This document shows positions 1 through 8,518 of a stretch of DNA of 64,000 bases, in pieces. Source of the DNA: VRUE01 sp036271315 (lineage in GTDB: Bacteria; Actinomycetota; Thermoleophilia; Solirubrobacterales; 70-9); NCBI GenBank assembly GCA_036271315.1, contig DATBAV010000005.1:23249-87248 (forward strand), read 5' to 3'. The notes under the pieces are model-generated. The model made no database searches. It had not been told where the DNA came from and worked only from the letters and a program-made list of their open reading frames with translations. Position 1 is the stretch's first letter; the number at the start of each line of letters is the position of its first letter. Made by a program: the position numbers and the translations under genes.

Positions 1-2
1 TG

Positions 3-1352
3 CTCGGTCTCCTTGCCGCGCCGGCGGCCGCTCGCACCGTCCACTTCGGCGGTCGTTCGGTTGACGTGCCGCGCGCCTGGCCCGTGCTGCGACTGGCCCA
101 GCATCCTCACGCCTGCGTCAGGCTCGATCGCCGCGCCGTCTACCTAGGCACGCCGGGCACCGAACAGCGCTGTCCTGCCGAGGCGGCGATGGGGCGCCGC
201 CGGGCGATCCTGATCGAACCGCGTTCGGCGGCTCGCCCGCGGGCCGCCGCCAGTGCCGTCGCCGCGCCCGCGCCGGGACCCGTCTCCTCTCCCGAAGCCT
301 TCACCGGCCTCGGCTTCGACGCCTGCGCGGCGCCCTCTTCCCGGACGATGGCGGCTTGGGCGGCCTCGCCCTACCGCGGCATCGGCGTCTATATCGGCGG
401 CAGCAACCGGGGCTGCTCGCAGCCCAACCTGACGGCGAAGTGGGTGGAAGAACAGGTCGCCGCCGGCTGGCACCTGATCCCGACCTACGTCGGCCTGCAG
501 GCGCCGACCAGCGCCTGCGGCAGCTGCGCCGCACTGAGCTCCAGCAAAGCTGCTCAGCAGGGGGTCGAAGCCGCCAGCGACGCGGTCGAAGAGGCGGCCG
601 AAATCGGCATGGGCCCCGGCAGCCCGATCTACTTCGACATGGAGGCCTACACGCGCACGACCAGCGCCAGCAGCGCCGTGCTGACCTTCCTCTCCTCCTG
701 GACCACCCAGCTGCACACGCTCGGCTACGTCTCCGGTGTCTACAGCTCCAGCTCCTCGGGGATCGCCGACCTCGGTCGCGCGGTCGGCAGCAGCTACACG
801 CTGCCCGACCATGTCTGGACCGCCAACTGGAACGGCCAGCAGAACACCCTCGACCCCTACCTGCCCTCGACCGCCTGGCCCTCGCACCAACGCATCCACC
901 AGTACCGCGGAGGTCACGACGAGAGCTACGGGCTGATGACGATCAACATCGACAACGACTACATCGACGGCGCCACGGTCGGCGCCTCGATCGCCGCGCC
1001 CGAACTGCCGCCGCTGACGGTCAAGCACGTGCAGCCGGAAGGCAGCAAGGTGCGCGTCTGGGTTCGCTGCGGCTGGCCCGAAGGCGAAACCTGCCCCGGG
1101 CAGATCATCCTCCGCACCCAGGCGCGGGTGCCGCTGCGCGCCCGCCGCGGCGTGCCGACCCGGATCGTGCGCGTCGCCGCCGGCCACCGCACCTTCAGCC
1201 TCGCCGGCGGCAAATCCCACACCTTCGTCATCGCCCTCAACGAGCGCGGCCGGCCGTTGCTGCAGCTGCGCGGATTGCTCAGGGCGCAGCTGCTCGTCGC
1301 GATTCCCGACGCCCGCACCACCCGCGCGGTTCGGCTCAAGCGGACTCGCTAG
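3..1352 (+). CDS. Secreted DUF1906 (glycoside-hydrolase-like) protein, 5' partial
   Basis: The reading frame is already open at base 3 and runs to the TAG at 1350-1352, so the true start lies left of the window. The first residues (LGLLAAPAAA) look like the end of a Sec signal peptide, which argues against taking the GTG at 66 as the start. The middle (about residues 95-320) matches the DUF1906 / Rv2525c-like glycoside-hydrolase-like fold: an early GFDAC strand, a YIGG strand, the acidic IYFDMEAY strand and a late WTANWNG strand. About 110 basic residues follow, probably a beta domain or wall-associating tail. Likely an extracellular or wall-associated protein; substrate unknown. The 3' end overlaps the convergent DJ-1 gene by 17 bases. 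Confidence 0.75.
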   Translation, partial: LGLLAAPAAARTVHFGGRSVDVPRAWPVLRLAQHPHACVRLDRRAVYLGTPGTEQRCPAEAAMGRRRAILIEPRSAARPRAAASAVAAPAPGPVSSPEAFTGLGFDACAAPSSRTMAAWAASPYRGIGVYIGGSNRGCSQPNLTAKWVEEQVAAGWHLIPTYVGLQAPTSACGSCAALSSSKAAQQGVEAASDAVEEAAEIGMGPGSPIYFDMEAYTRTTSASSAVLTFLSSWTTQLHTLGYVSGVYSSSSSGIADLGRAVGSSYTLPDHVWTANWNGQQNTLDPYLPSTAWPSHQRIHQYRGGHDESYGLMTINIDNDYIDGATVGASIAAPELPPLTVKHVQPEGSKVRVWVRCGWPEGETCPGQIILRTQARVPLRARRGVPTRIVRVAAGHRTFSLAGGKSHTFVIALNERGRPLLQLRGLLRAQLLVAIPDARTTRAVRLKRTR

Positions 1353-1998
1353 CCGTAAAGGCCCACTGCTCGGTGTCGCCGGCGACGGATTCGACCAGCT
1401 CGACGATCGGGCGCGGCGCCTTGCTCGGCGAGCCGGAATCGAAAGGGGGCTGGGGGTCGTACTCGAGGCCAAGCTGGATCGCCTGGGCGACCTCGGGACC
1501 GGCCTCGCGCGAGACCAAGTGCAGGGCCATGTCGATGCCCGCGGTGACGCCCGCCGCGGTCAGCAGCTTGCCGTCCTCGACGTAGCGGCCCTCGACCGGA
1601 GTGGCGCCGAAGCCAGCGAGCTGATCGAGGAAGAGCCAGTTGCAGGTCGCCCGCTTGCCCTCGAGCAGGCCGGCGGCGCCGAGCACCAGAGAGCCGGTGC
1701 AGACCGAGGTCGTCCACTTGCTGTTGGCGTCGATCTGGCGCAGCCAGGAGAGCACGGCTTCGTCGCTAAGGAGCGGCCTGTTCCCTTCGCCGCCGGGGAC
1801 GAGGACGATGTCGGCGGCGTCGACTTCCTCCAGCGCGTAGTCGGCGTTGAGGCCGAGGGCGCCGCTGTCGGTGCGCAGGGGGCCCTTGGCGGGGCCGACG
1901 AACTTCACCTCCCAGCCGGGTACCGAGCGCAGCACCTCGTAAGGGCCGATCGCGTCGAGGGCGGTCAGTTTCTCGAAGATGAGGATGGCTATTTGCAT
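1336..1998 (-). CDS. DJ-1/PfpI family protein, isonitrile-hydratase-like
   Basis: A 220-residue single-domain DJ-1/PfpI protein. It has the family's short N-terminal strand (MQIAILIFEKL), the acidic residue in GPYEVL, and the nucleophile-elbow cysteine in SVCTGSLVLGAAGLL followed by ATCNW. That arrangement resembles bacterial isonitrile hydratase and related ThiJ proteins more than proteases. The start is the ATG at 1998, because a strong Shine-Dalgarno (GGGAGGGA) lies just upstream; a longer reading frame back to 2103 would overlap the divergent gene. It is transcribed away from a GlxA-type regulator whose own N-terminal domain is also DJ-1-like, so regulator and enzyme probably form a locally controlled pair. 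Substrate is not predictable. Confidence 0.85.
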   Translation of the reverse strand: MQIAILIFEKLTALDAIGPYEVLRSVPGWEVKFVGPAKGPLRTDSGALGLNADYALEEVDAADIVLVPGGEGNRPLLSDEAVLSWLRQIDANSKWTTSVCTGSLVLGAAGLLEGKRATCNWLFLDQLAGFGATPVEGRYVEDGKLLTAAGVTAGIDMALHLVSREAGPEVAQAIQLGLEYDPQPPFDSGSPSKAPRPIVELVESVAGDTEQWAFTASESA

Positions 1999-2063
1999 GG
2001 TCCCTCCCGGGTGGTCGACGAAGTTGCGGGTCCAGGATCGTGCCGGCCGGGCGCTCCGTCGAG

Positions 2064-2077
2064 TGGCAGGATTGCCA
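2064..2077. promoter_or_regulatory. Short inverted repeat in the divergent DJ-1/GlxA promoter
   Basis: TGGCA-ggat-TGCCA lies in the roughly 100-bp region between the divergent DJ-1 gene and the GlxA-type regulator, 21 bases before the regulator's ATG. Its position fits an operator for the AraC-type regulator, but the arms are only 5 bp and could be chance. Confidence 0.3.
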
Positions 2078-2097
2078 ATGTTAGATAGATTTCTGCC

Positions 2098-3057
2098 ATG
2101 CACCGTGTTGTTGCCCTATGTCTCGACGGAGTCGTGGCCTTCGACCTCGCCGCGCCGGCGCAGGCCTTTCTGACCGCCACCCGCGGTCCGGGGGAGCCCG
2201 CTTACGAGTTCTCGACCTGTTCGCTCGATGGTCGCCCGCTGCGCTCCACCACGAGTTTCGAGGTGGTCCCGCAGGGTGACCTCTCGCTGCTGCGCGCAGC
2301 CGATACGGTCGTCGTCCCGGCCGCCCTCGCTGTCTTTTCAGACCCTCCCGAGGAAGCGCTGGCGGAGCTTCGCGCGGCGAACGAGCGGGGCGCCCGGGTG
2401 ATCTCGGTCTGCACCGGCGCGTTCGCGCTCGCTCACGCCGGCTTGCTCGACGGCCGGCGGGCGACGACCCACTGGGCCTTCGCCGAGGAAATGGCCCGGC
2501 GCTTCCCGGCCGTCGACGTGGACGCCGGCGCCCTCTACGTCGACGAAGGCCAGGTGATGACTTCGGCCGGGCTCAGCGCTGGCATAGATCTATGCCTGCA
2601 CGTAATTCGCAAGGACTGCGGCGCGGCAGTGGGGGAGCAGGTGGCCCGGCATATGGTCGCGGCGCCGCACCGCGAAGGTGGTCAGGCACAGTTCATCGAG
2701 CGCCCCGCAGCGATCGCCGCCCTGGCGACCGGTTCGCTGGAGGTCACCAGGCGCTGGGCGGCCGAGCGCCTGCACGAGCCCCTCGACGTCGCCGCGATGG
2801 CCGGGCACGCCAATGTCAGCCCCCGCACCTTCGCCCGCCGCTTCCGCGAGGAGACGGGGACGACACCGCTGCAATGGCTGCTCAACCAGCGTGTTCAGGA
2901 GGCCCGCCGTCTGCTCGAGGAAACCGACCTGCCGATCGACGCGGTCGCCTGGCAAGCCGGCTTCGGCACCGCCGCCTCGCTGCGCGACCACTTTCGGCGG
3001 ATCACCGCGACCACCCCGACCGCCTATCGCCGCTCCTTCAGGCCGCTCGCAGCCTGA
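2098..3057 (+). CDS. GlxA-family transcriptional regulator (DJ-1 domain plus AraC HTH)
   Basis: A 319-residue protein with the GlxA architecture. Residues 1 to about 190 are a DJ-1/PfpI-like domain with a cysteine in VCTGAFALAHAGLL, here serving as a sensor rather than an enzyme. About residues 215-315 carry a double AraC-type helix-turn-helix, with signature segments VSPRTFARRFREETG and FGTAASLRDHFRR. The ATG at 2098 has no obvious Shine-Dalgarno and may be leaderless. The divergent arrangement with a DJ-1/PfpI gene suggests that it controls that gene and itself. Inducer unknown. Confidence 0.9.
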   Translation: MHRVVALCLDGVVAFDLAAPAQAFLTATRGPGEPAYEFSTCSLDGRPLRSTTSFEVVPQGDLSLLRAADTVVVPAALAVFSDPPEEALAELRAANERGARVISVCTGAFALAHAGLLDGRRATTHWAFAEEMARRFPAVDVDAGALYVDEGQVMTSAGLSAGIDLCLHVIRKDCGAAVGEQVARHMVAAPHREGGQAQFIERPAAIAALATGSLEVTRRWAAERLHEPLDVAAMAGHANVSPRTFARRFREETGTTPLQWLLNQRVQEARRLLEETDLPIDAVAWQAGFGTAASLRDHFRRITATTPTAYRRSFRPLAA

Positions 3058-3063
3058 GGAGGG

Positions 3064-3441
3064 TTAGCCCCAGGTCGCCAGCGGGAGGTTGTCGAGGATC
3101 GTTCGGTCGGCGGTGAGCAGTGGAGCGTCGGCGACGATCGCCTGGGCTGCGATCAGGCGATCAAAAGGGTCGCGGGTCCAGGAAAGCCCGGTCGCCGCTT
3201 GGACCAGCGTTGTGACAGAGATGTCGGCAAGCTGCAGGCCGATCGTCTTCCGCAGCGCTGAGAACGGCGCCGCGGCCGGCTCTGTAACTCTGCCGACTTC
3301 GTACAGATAGGTCAGCTCCAGTTCGACGATCGGGGAGACGAACGGCTGGCCGGACTCGATCAGGTCGCGAACGGCAGCGGGTATGCGCCGGTCGGCACCC
3401 TCGTAGAGCCAGCCCACTACATGGGTGTCAAGAAGGATCAG
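3064..3441 (-). CDS. VapC-type PIN-domain toxin
   Basis: A small PIN-domain ribonuclease, about 125 residues. The four conserved acidic positions are visible: LLDTH near the N terminus, SPIVELEL, WTRDPFDRLIAAQA and LLTADRTI. Starting at the GTG at 3417 would remove the first acidic strand. The only in-frame candidate keeping LILLDTH is a CTG at 3441, with GGAG seven bases upstream, so I chose that non-standard start. With it the gene overlaps the upstream antitoxin by 14 bases, the usual layout of translationally coupled type II toxin-antitoxin pairs. Expected to cleave RNA when freed from antitoxin. Confidence 0.85.
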   Translation of the reverse strand: MILLDTHVVGWLYEGADRRIPAAVRDLIESGQPFVSPIVELELTYLYEVGRVTEPAAAPFSALRKTIGLQLADISVTTLVQAATGLSWTRDPFDRLIAAQAIVADAPLLTADRTILDNLPLATWG

Positions 3442-3661
3442 GGTTCCACTCCGAGGACCAGTCGATATGGATCAGCTCATCCGGGTCGCCGACGATGAAG
3501 CCCTCGCGGCGGGGCAAACGGTCCCAAATCGACTGCTCCTCCTTTGGTGCGATCACCAGCACCTTGCCGTTGCGCTCGATCTCCAGCGGCTGACCGGTCT
3601 CGAGGACCTCGTCCAGCATCCGGTAGATGTTGGCGCGGAGTTTCGACGCGGTAGTTGCCAA
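3428..3661 (-). CDS. Phd/YefM-type antitoxin
   Basis: A 77-residue antitoxin with the typical Phd/YefM opening (TTASKLRANIYRMLDEVL, then LEIERNGKVLVIAP) and an acidic C-terminal tail that would wrap the toxin. The start chosen is TTG at 3661, preceded by a GAAAGGAC Shine-Dalgarno; the longer open frame to 3880 has no family similarity and crosses the operator palindromes. It precedes the PIN toxin with a 14-base overlap. Antitoxins of this family bind their own promoter, which fits the palindromes just upstream. Confidence 0.85.
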   Translation of the reverse strand: MATTASKLRANIYRMLDEVLETGQPLEIERNGKVLVIAPKEEQSIWDRLPRREGFIVGDPDELIHIDWSSEWNPDPS

Positions 3662-3680
3662 GGAAGTCCTTTCAAATCTT

Positions 3681-3714
3681 GTACGTACGTACTTGGGAAA
3701 AAGCATACGTACGT
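3681..3714. promoter_or_regulatory. Paired TACGTACG palindromes, likely antitoxin operator
   Basis: Two self-complementary blocks lie upstream of the antitoxin start: GTACGTACGTAC at 3681-3692 and ATACGTACGT at 3705-3714. Their centres are about two helical turns apart. Twin palindromes in this position are what autoregulated Phd/VapC-type operons use; binding itself is inferred. Confidence 0.6.
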
Positions 3715-3857
3715 TAGCATTGAGGTCGGCGCTCCGCTGTGGCTGAGCCTGCATTGCCATGTCGGCGACGCTACAGGCTGCTTTCCGACGCGTGATGCGC
3801 ACAAAGGCACGGAATCTCGACGCGCACCGCGCGCGAATCGGGCAATCTCCCCTTTTG

Positions 3858-4325
3858 ATGAGCCGGCGCGACCAGATCAAGCTCAGCGAGGCCGAGCGAC
3901 TCGAGCTGCTCGACGGTGAGCGGATCGCAATCGTCTCCAGCCTCGGGCCACGCGGCTGGCCGCACTCGATGCCGATGTGGTTCGTGCCGCGCGACGGCGA
4001 GATCTGGATCTGGACCTACGCCAAATCGCAGAAGGTGCGCAACCTCGAACGCGACCCGCGGGCGACGGTGCTGGTCGAGACCGGCCGCGAGTACGGCGAG
4101 CTGCGTGGGGTGACGATCGAGGCCGAGGCGGAGATCCACCGCGACGGCGAGACGGTGCTCGGCTTTGCCGAAGAGCTGACCCTGCGTTACGCGGAGGGGA
4201 TCTCCACGGTGGAGGGAGACGCCAAAGCGGCACTGGAGGCCCAGGCGCCTAAGCGGGTGGCGATCCACTTCCGGCCGCTCCGCACTGCCAGCTGGGATCA
4301 CCGCAAGCTGGGTGGGACGTATTGA
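3858..4325 (+). CDS. Pyridoxamine-5'-phosphate-oxidase-like flavin/F420 protein
   Basis: A 155-residue split-barrel protein of the PPOx / F420-binding superfamily. It shows the characteristic opening (AIVSSLGPRGWPHSMPMWF), the WTYAKSQKVRNLERDPRATVLVE segment of the barrel in which conserved lysine/arginine residues contact the cofactor phosphate, and a C-terminal IHFRPLRTASWDHRKL motif. Members use FMN or F420 to oxidise or reduce small molecules, or bind haem; which applies here cannot be told. The ATG at 3858 fits the family length; an earlier frame from 3759 adds residues without similarity. Monocistronic by spacing. Confidence 0.85.
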   Translation: MSRRDQIKLSEAERLELLDGERIAIVSSLGPRGWPHSMPMWFVPRDGEIWIWTYAKSQKVRNLERDPRATVLVETGREYGELRGVTIEAEAEIHRDGETVLGFAEELTLRYAEGISTVEGDAKAALEAQAPKRVAIHFRPLRTASWDHRKLGGTY

Positions 4326-4362
4326 CCATTAACAAGTCGGGCGCTACCAACGTCGGCGTTGC

Positions 4363-5526
4363 GTGTTAGGAAGTGACCTGCACGAGCACCCCGCCCCTCC
4401 CGCACCGCGCTTGAGACCCGCCAAGACCACCGTCCTTCTGCTGGCGCTAGTCGCCGCCCTGCTCGTCCCTGCCACCGCGCAGGCACTGCCCAGCAGCTTC
4501 TTCGGCATCGCGCCGCAGACCGCTCTGACCGACCAGGACGCCTCCTACATGAAGGCCGGCGGCATCGGCGCCGTGCGCTGGCCGATCAACTGGGCGACCG
4601 TACAACCGACGGCAAAGGGCGGCTATGACTGGAGCAGCGTCGACCCGGCGATCACGGCGGCCTCGCGCAAGGGCCTGAAGTTCCTGCCCTTCCTCTACGG
4701 CACGCCGCGCTGGATCGCCAGGAAGCCGACGACGCTGCCGGTCGACAGCGGCCGGGAGCGCAAGGCCTGGCTCGCCTTCGTCGACGCGGCGGTCAAACGC
4801 TACGGGCCGGGCGGCGAATTCTGGAACGAGCACGCTCCCAGCCAGGCAACGATCAACTACGTGCCGGCGGTTCCGACTCCACAGCCGGTGCGCACCTGGC
4901 AGGTCTGGAACGAGGCCAACTTCTTCTACTTTGCCTACCCGGTCTCGCCGAGCCGCTACGCGAAGCTGCTGAAGCTGACCTACACCGAGATCAAGGCCGA
5001 CGACCCGCTGGCCAAAGTCATCCTCTCGGGCCTCTTCGGGGCTCCCGACCAGCAAGGCAAGCGCGGAATGGACGCGTCGAAGTTCCTCGCCGCCCTCTAC
5101 CGCGTGCCGGGGATCAAGAACTACTTCGACGGAGTGGCCCTGCACCCGTACGCCTTCCACGTCGAAGACCTCGAAGAACTTGTCGAAGAAATGCGCGAAG
5201 TGGTGGTCGAAAACCACGACAACAGCACCGGCCTCTACCTGACCGAGATGGGCTGGGGATCCCAGAACGACCCCAACAAAGTCGCCTTCGAGCAGGGCAT
5301 CGCGGGCCAAGCGCGCGAACTGCGCAAGGCCTATGCCTTCCTGATCGCCAACCGCAACCGCCTCAACATCAAGGGCACCTACTGGTACTCGTGGAAGGAC
5401 AACCCCGAATACACCGCCTGTTCCTTCTGCGACTCGGTCGGCCTCTTCCGGGCCGGCAAGAGCTTCCGCCCCAAGCCCGCCTGGCGGGCGTTCGTCTCGC
5501 TAAGCGGCGGGCGGGCGCGGCCCTGA
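4363..5526 (+). CDS. Secreted clan GH-A glycoside hydrolase-like protein (paralog 1)
   Basis: A 387-residue exported protein with a TIM-barrel hydrolase of clan GH-A. After a signal peptide (hydrophobic stretch about 22-40, cleavage near TAQA), the barrel carries the acid/base glutamate in QVWNEAN (E184) and the nucleophile in YLTEMGWGS (E295). Overall it resembles GH39/GH5-like extracellular hydrolases. A close paralog, sharing the two catalytic strands, the RYGPGG segment and a C-terminal CxFC element, lies at 34544-35689 on the other side of the polysaccharide locus. The start is uncertain: GTG 4363 is listed, but TTG 4411 would give a more compact signal peptide. Likely acts on a surface or environmental polysaccharide. 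Confidence 0.8.
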   Translation: MLGSDLHEHPAPPAPRLRPAKTTVLLLALVAALLVPATAQALPSSFFGIAPQTALTDQDASYMKAGGIGAVRWPINWATVQPTAKGGYDWSSVDPAITAASRKGLKFLPFLYGTPRWIARKPTTLPVDSGRERKAWLAFVDAAVKRYGPGGEFWNEHAPSQATINYVPAVPTPQPVRTWQVWNEANFFYFAYPVSPSRYAKLLKLTYTEIKADDPLAKVILSGLFGAPDQQGKRGMDASKFLAALYRVPGIKNYFDGVALHPYAFHVEDLEELVEEMREVVVENHDNSTGLYLTEMGWGSQNDPNKVAFEQGIAGQARELRKAYAFLIANRNRLNIKGTYWYSWKDNPEYTACSFCDSVGLFRAGKSFRPKPAWRAFVSLSGGRARP

Positions 5527-5536
5527 GTCGCCCGGT

Positions 5537-6358
5537 CTAGCCTCTTCCGGCCTGGTCGGTGGACCGGGTTCGCGCAGTGCGGCTGCGTCCCGCCCGCCAA
5601 GTCCCGCGCGGCCGCGCGGTGGGTTTGCCGTCGCGCCGGTAATCGCCGCGGCTGAGGTGGTGCTCGAGGAAGACATAGAGGACGATGAAGAGGTAGCGGC
5701 TGCCCATCTCATTGAGTCGGAGCTTTGACGTCCCCGCTTTGCGGTTGGTCCAGGAGATCGGCACAATCCCGTAGCTGTAGCCACGCACGACGGCCTTCAG
5801 CGGCAGCTCGACCGTAAGGTTGAAGTGATGGGAGAGAAAGGGTTGGACGTTTTCGATCACCTCGCGCCGGTAGGCCTTGAAGGCGTTCGTCGTGTCGTTA
5901 TAGCCGTGGCGGAAGAGGACGCGAATGCCGAAGTTGACGATCCGGTTCATGATCAGCTTGGAGCGCGGATAGTCGAGAACGGTTGCGCCGTGGACGAAAC
6001 GTGAGCCGAAAGCGCACTCGTAGCCCTCTTCCAGCAGGCGCTGGTAGGAGACGATGTCCTCGGGGCTGTCGGAGCCATCGGCCATGACGATGGCCACCGC
6101 GTCCCCCTCGAAGGCTTCGAGGCCGGCTCGCACGGCGAAGCCGAAGCCGTTTTCATAGGGCGAGGGCAGGCAGCGGACCTGCGGATGCTCGACGGCGATC
6201 CGCCCGACTACCGCCGCGGTCTCGTCGGTACTGGAATCGTCGACGACGATCACCTCATGGTCGATGCCCTCGCGGGTCAGCGTCGAGACGATGCCCTCGA
6301 CCGTCTCGGTGACGGTCTCCTCCTCGTTGTAAGCGGGGATGACCAGCGAGAGCTTCAT
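5537..6358 (-). CDS. Family 2 glycosyltransferase (DPM1/GtrB-like)
   Basis: A 273-residue GT-A glycosyltransferase. The N terminus has the classic LSLVIPAYNEEETV opening and VIVVDDSSTDET, followed by MADGSDSPEDI as the metal-binding DxD-like region and AFGSRFVHG. It resembles dolichyl-phosphate-mannose synthase or undecaprenyl-phosphate glycosyltransferases; the C terminus is basic and has no clear membrane helices beyond one hydrophobic stretch (YLFIVLYVFL). The ATG at 6358 overlaps the stop of the upstream SDR gene by 4 bases, so the two are translationally coupled. Last gene of a three-gene operon (8518 to 5537). Confidence 0.88.
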   Translation of the reverse strand: MKLSLVIPAYNEEETVTETVEGIVSTLTREGIDHEVIVVDDSSTDETAAVVGRIAVEHPQVRCLPSPYENGFGFAVRAGLEAFEGDAVAIVMADGSDSPEDIVSYQRLLEEGYECAFGSRFVHGATVLDYPRSKLIMNRIVNFGIRVLFRHGYNDTTNAFKAYRREVIENVQPFLSHHFNLTVELPLKAVVRGYSYGIVPISWTNRKAGTSKLRLNEMGSRYLFIVLYVFLEHHLSRGDYRRDGKPTARPRGTWRAGRSRTARTRSTDQAGRG

Positions 6359-7428
6359 GCCGCAGTCGAGGCCCAGCGTTCGGTGTTCGCCTCGTAGATC
6401 TCGCGCAGGATCGTCTCCAGGTCGCGCCGTGGCCGCCAGCCTTCGTAGCGGGAGCCGAACTCGTCGAGGTCGCTGATCCACCAGCGGTGGTCGCCGACCC
6501 TCGCCTGGTCGCTCATCTCCCAGTTCAGCTCACGCCCGGCGACCCGCTCGCAGAGCGCGATCGCCTCCAGCATCGAGCAGGCGTTCTCGCGCCCGCCGCC
6601 GATGTTGTAGACGGCAGCGGCGCTCGGGTTCTCGTGAAAGAGCAGGAAGGCATCGACGAGGTCGGCGCTGTGCACGTTGTCGCGCACCTGCTTGCCCTCG
6701 TAGCCGAAGACCGTGTACGGGTCGCCGGTAACCGTGCACTTCATCAGGTAGGCGAGGAAGCCGTGCAGCTGGGCGCCGGCGTGGTTGGGGCCGGTCAGGC
6801 AGCCGCCGCGGAAGCAGACCGTGGGCATGTCGAAGTAGCGGCCGTACTCCTGGACCAGTAGGTCGGCCGCCGCCTTGGAGGCGCCGAATAGCGAGTGCAG
6901 GGTGGAGTCGATCGACATCGTCGTGTCGATGCCGCCGAACCACTCGTGGTCCGCTGGCAGCTCCAGCCGCGTCTCCTGCTCTTCCAGCGGCAGATAGTTG
7001 GGCCGGTCGCCGTAGACCTTGTTGGTCGAGGTGAAGATGAAGGTTGCCTCGGGGCAGTGCTGCCGGGTCGCCTCGAGCAGGTTGAGCGTGCCGTTGGCGT
7101 TGATGCCGAAGTCGGCCTGCGGGTCGCTCGCCGCCCAGTCGTGCGAGGGCTGTGCGGCGGTGTGGATGACCAGCTCGATCTCCTTGCCGCTCTCGGCGAA
7201 GACGCGATCGATGCCCTCGGTGTCACGGATATCGAGGTCGGCGGTGCGGAAGGTCTCGAGCTCGCGGTTGAGCCGCTCCGTCACCGATGCGGTTGACGCC
7301 GAGGGACCGAAAAGAACGGCTCGAGTGTCGTTCTCGATCCCGACCACGTCGAAGCCGGCTCCAACGAGCCTGGCTGCCGACTCGGAGCCGATCAAGCCCC
7401 CGGACCCTGTGACTATCGCCTTCGGCAT
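6355..7428 (-). CDS. NAD-dependent epimerase, CDP-tyvelose/paratose 2-epimerase-like
   Basis: A 357-residue extended SDR. The Rossmann glycine motif is VTGSGGLIGSE; TAAQPSHDWA and FTSTNKVYGD follow. The usual YxxxK catalytic pair appears as LFGASK, with Phe in place of Tyr, as far as I can align it. The overall pattern, including RGGCLTGPNHAG and GGGRENACS, is that of CDP-paratose/CDP-tyvelose 2-epimerase-like proteins of surface polysaccharide clusters. Start at ATG 7428, preceded by AAAGGGG. It is coupled to the downstream GT2 gene (4-base overlap) and follows a related SDR by 22 bases. The real nucleotide sugar is not predictable. Confidence 0.82.
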   Translation of the reverse strand: MPKAIVTGSGGLIGSESAARLVGAGFDVVGIENDTRAVLFGPSASTASVTERLNRELETFRTADLDIRDTEGIDRVFAESGKEIELVIHTAAQPSHDWAASDPQADFGINANGTLNLLEATRQHCPEATFIFTSTNKVYGDRPNYLPLEEQETRLELPADHEWFGGIDTTMSIDSTLHSLFGASKAAADLLVQEYGRYFDMPTVCFRGGCLTGPNHAGAQLHGFLAYLMKCTVTGDPYTVFGYEGKQVRDNVHSADLVDAFLLFHENPSAAAVYNIGGGRENACSMLEAIALCERVAGRELNWEMSDQARVGDHRWWISDLDEFGSRYEGWRPRRDLETILREIYEANTERWASTAA

Positions 7429-7450
7429 AGCTTTTAGTTGCCCCTTTCGA

Positions 7451-8518
7451 CTATCGCTCGAAACCCAGTGCCGTCCGCAGCGAGTCCTCGCGCATCGCCG
7501 ACCAGTCAAGCAAGTCGGCGAGCACGTCGCGTGGTCCTCGGCGAGGGCGCCACGAGGTTAGAGAATGCAGTCGCGAGCAGTCGCTGAGGTAGACCGGCAC
7601 ATCGCCGGGTCGGGTCTCGGGCTCGACCCCGATCGGTACCTCGTTGCCAGTCAGCTCGCGGCAGATCTCGGTGGTCTCCAAGAGCGAGAGGCTGCACTCG
7701 CGGCCGCCGCCGACGTTGGCGGTGACGCCGCTCCAGCGTTCCGGGTCGCCGAGTTGCTCGTCAACGAGGTCGACTAGATCGTCGATGTGGAGCAGGTCTC
7801 GCACTTGCTTGCCGGATCCGCCGTAGCCGATGTAGGTCAGCGGTCGGCCGAAAAGGTGGCTGAGCAGCCACCAGGAGAAGACTCCCTGGTCGACCTTGCC
7901 CATCTGCCAGGGACCTGCGATCACGCCGCAGCGATTGGTCACTGCGCGCAGGCCGAAGGCGTCGGCGTACTCCTCGATCAGCAGCTCTGCGGAAAGCTTG
8001 GTCGCGCCGTAGAGCGTGCGCGCCCCGGCCAGCGGGAGGTCCTCGGCGATGCCCGCCGGTCCGGCGCCGAGAATGGGTTGGGAGGCGCTCAGCTCAAATC
8101 TGGACTCGGCCTCCTCCAACTCCAGTTCCAGCTGTGGCGCCACCGGATATATCCGGCTGGTCGAGAGGAAGACGACGAAGGCCTCCTCCTCTCGCGCCCG
8201 CTCGAGGCAGTTGAAGGCGCCAAGCAGGTTGGTCTGGACCGAGTAGGACGGGTCGTCGAAGCCGGCCAGTACCGAGGGCTCCGCCGAGCACTCGACCATC
8301 GCATCGAACGGGCCGGCCACCTTGAGGTCGACGGGCTCACGCACGTCGCCGTGGAGAAACTCGACCCCAGCCTCGCGCAGTCGCGGCAGGTTCAGCTCCG
8401 CGCCGCGCCGCATCAGGTTGTCGAGGGCGACGATCTCCCAGTCGGGGTGTCGTTCGGCCAGCGCCACGGCCAGATTTCCCCCAACGAAGCCCGCGCCGCC
8501 GGTGATCAACGATCGCAT
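7451..8518 (-). CDS. NAD-dependent epimerase/dehydratase, extended SDR
   Basis: A 355-residue extended SDR with N-terminal LITGGAGFVGGNLAV, SAEPSVLAG, LSTSRIYP and an intact LYGATK (Tyr and Lys of the active site). The C-terminal part (NVGGGRECSLSL, then SDCSRLHSLTSWRP) parallels the neighbouring SDR at 6355-7428, so the two look like diverged paralogs that may act in sequence or as a heteromer. First gene of the 8518-5537 operon; its start is 27 bases from the divergent membrane protein gene. Role: interconversion of a nucleotide sugar for the surface polysaccharide. Confidence 0.82.
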   Translation of the reverse strand: MRSLITGGAGFVGGNLAVALAERHPDWEIVALDNLMRRGAELNLPRLREAGVEFLHGDVREPVDLKVAGPFDAMVECSAEPSVLAGFDDPSYSVQTNLLGAFNCLERAREEEAFVVFLSTSRIYPVAPQLELELEEAESRFELSASQPILGAGPAGIAEDLPLAGARTLYGATKLSAELLIEEYADAFGLRAVTNRCGVIAGPWQMGKVDQGVFSWWLLSHLFGRPLTYIGYGGSGKQVRDLLHIDDLVDLVDEQLGDPERWSGVTANVGGGRECSLSLLETTEICRELTGNEVPIGVEPETRPGDVPVYLSDCSRLHSLTSWRPRRGPRDVLADLLDWSAMREDSLRTALGFER

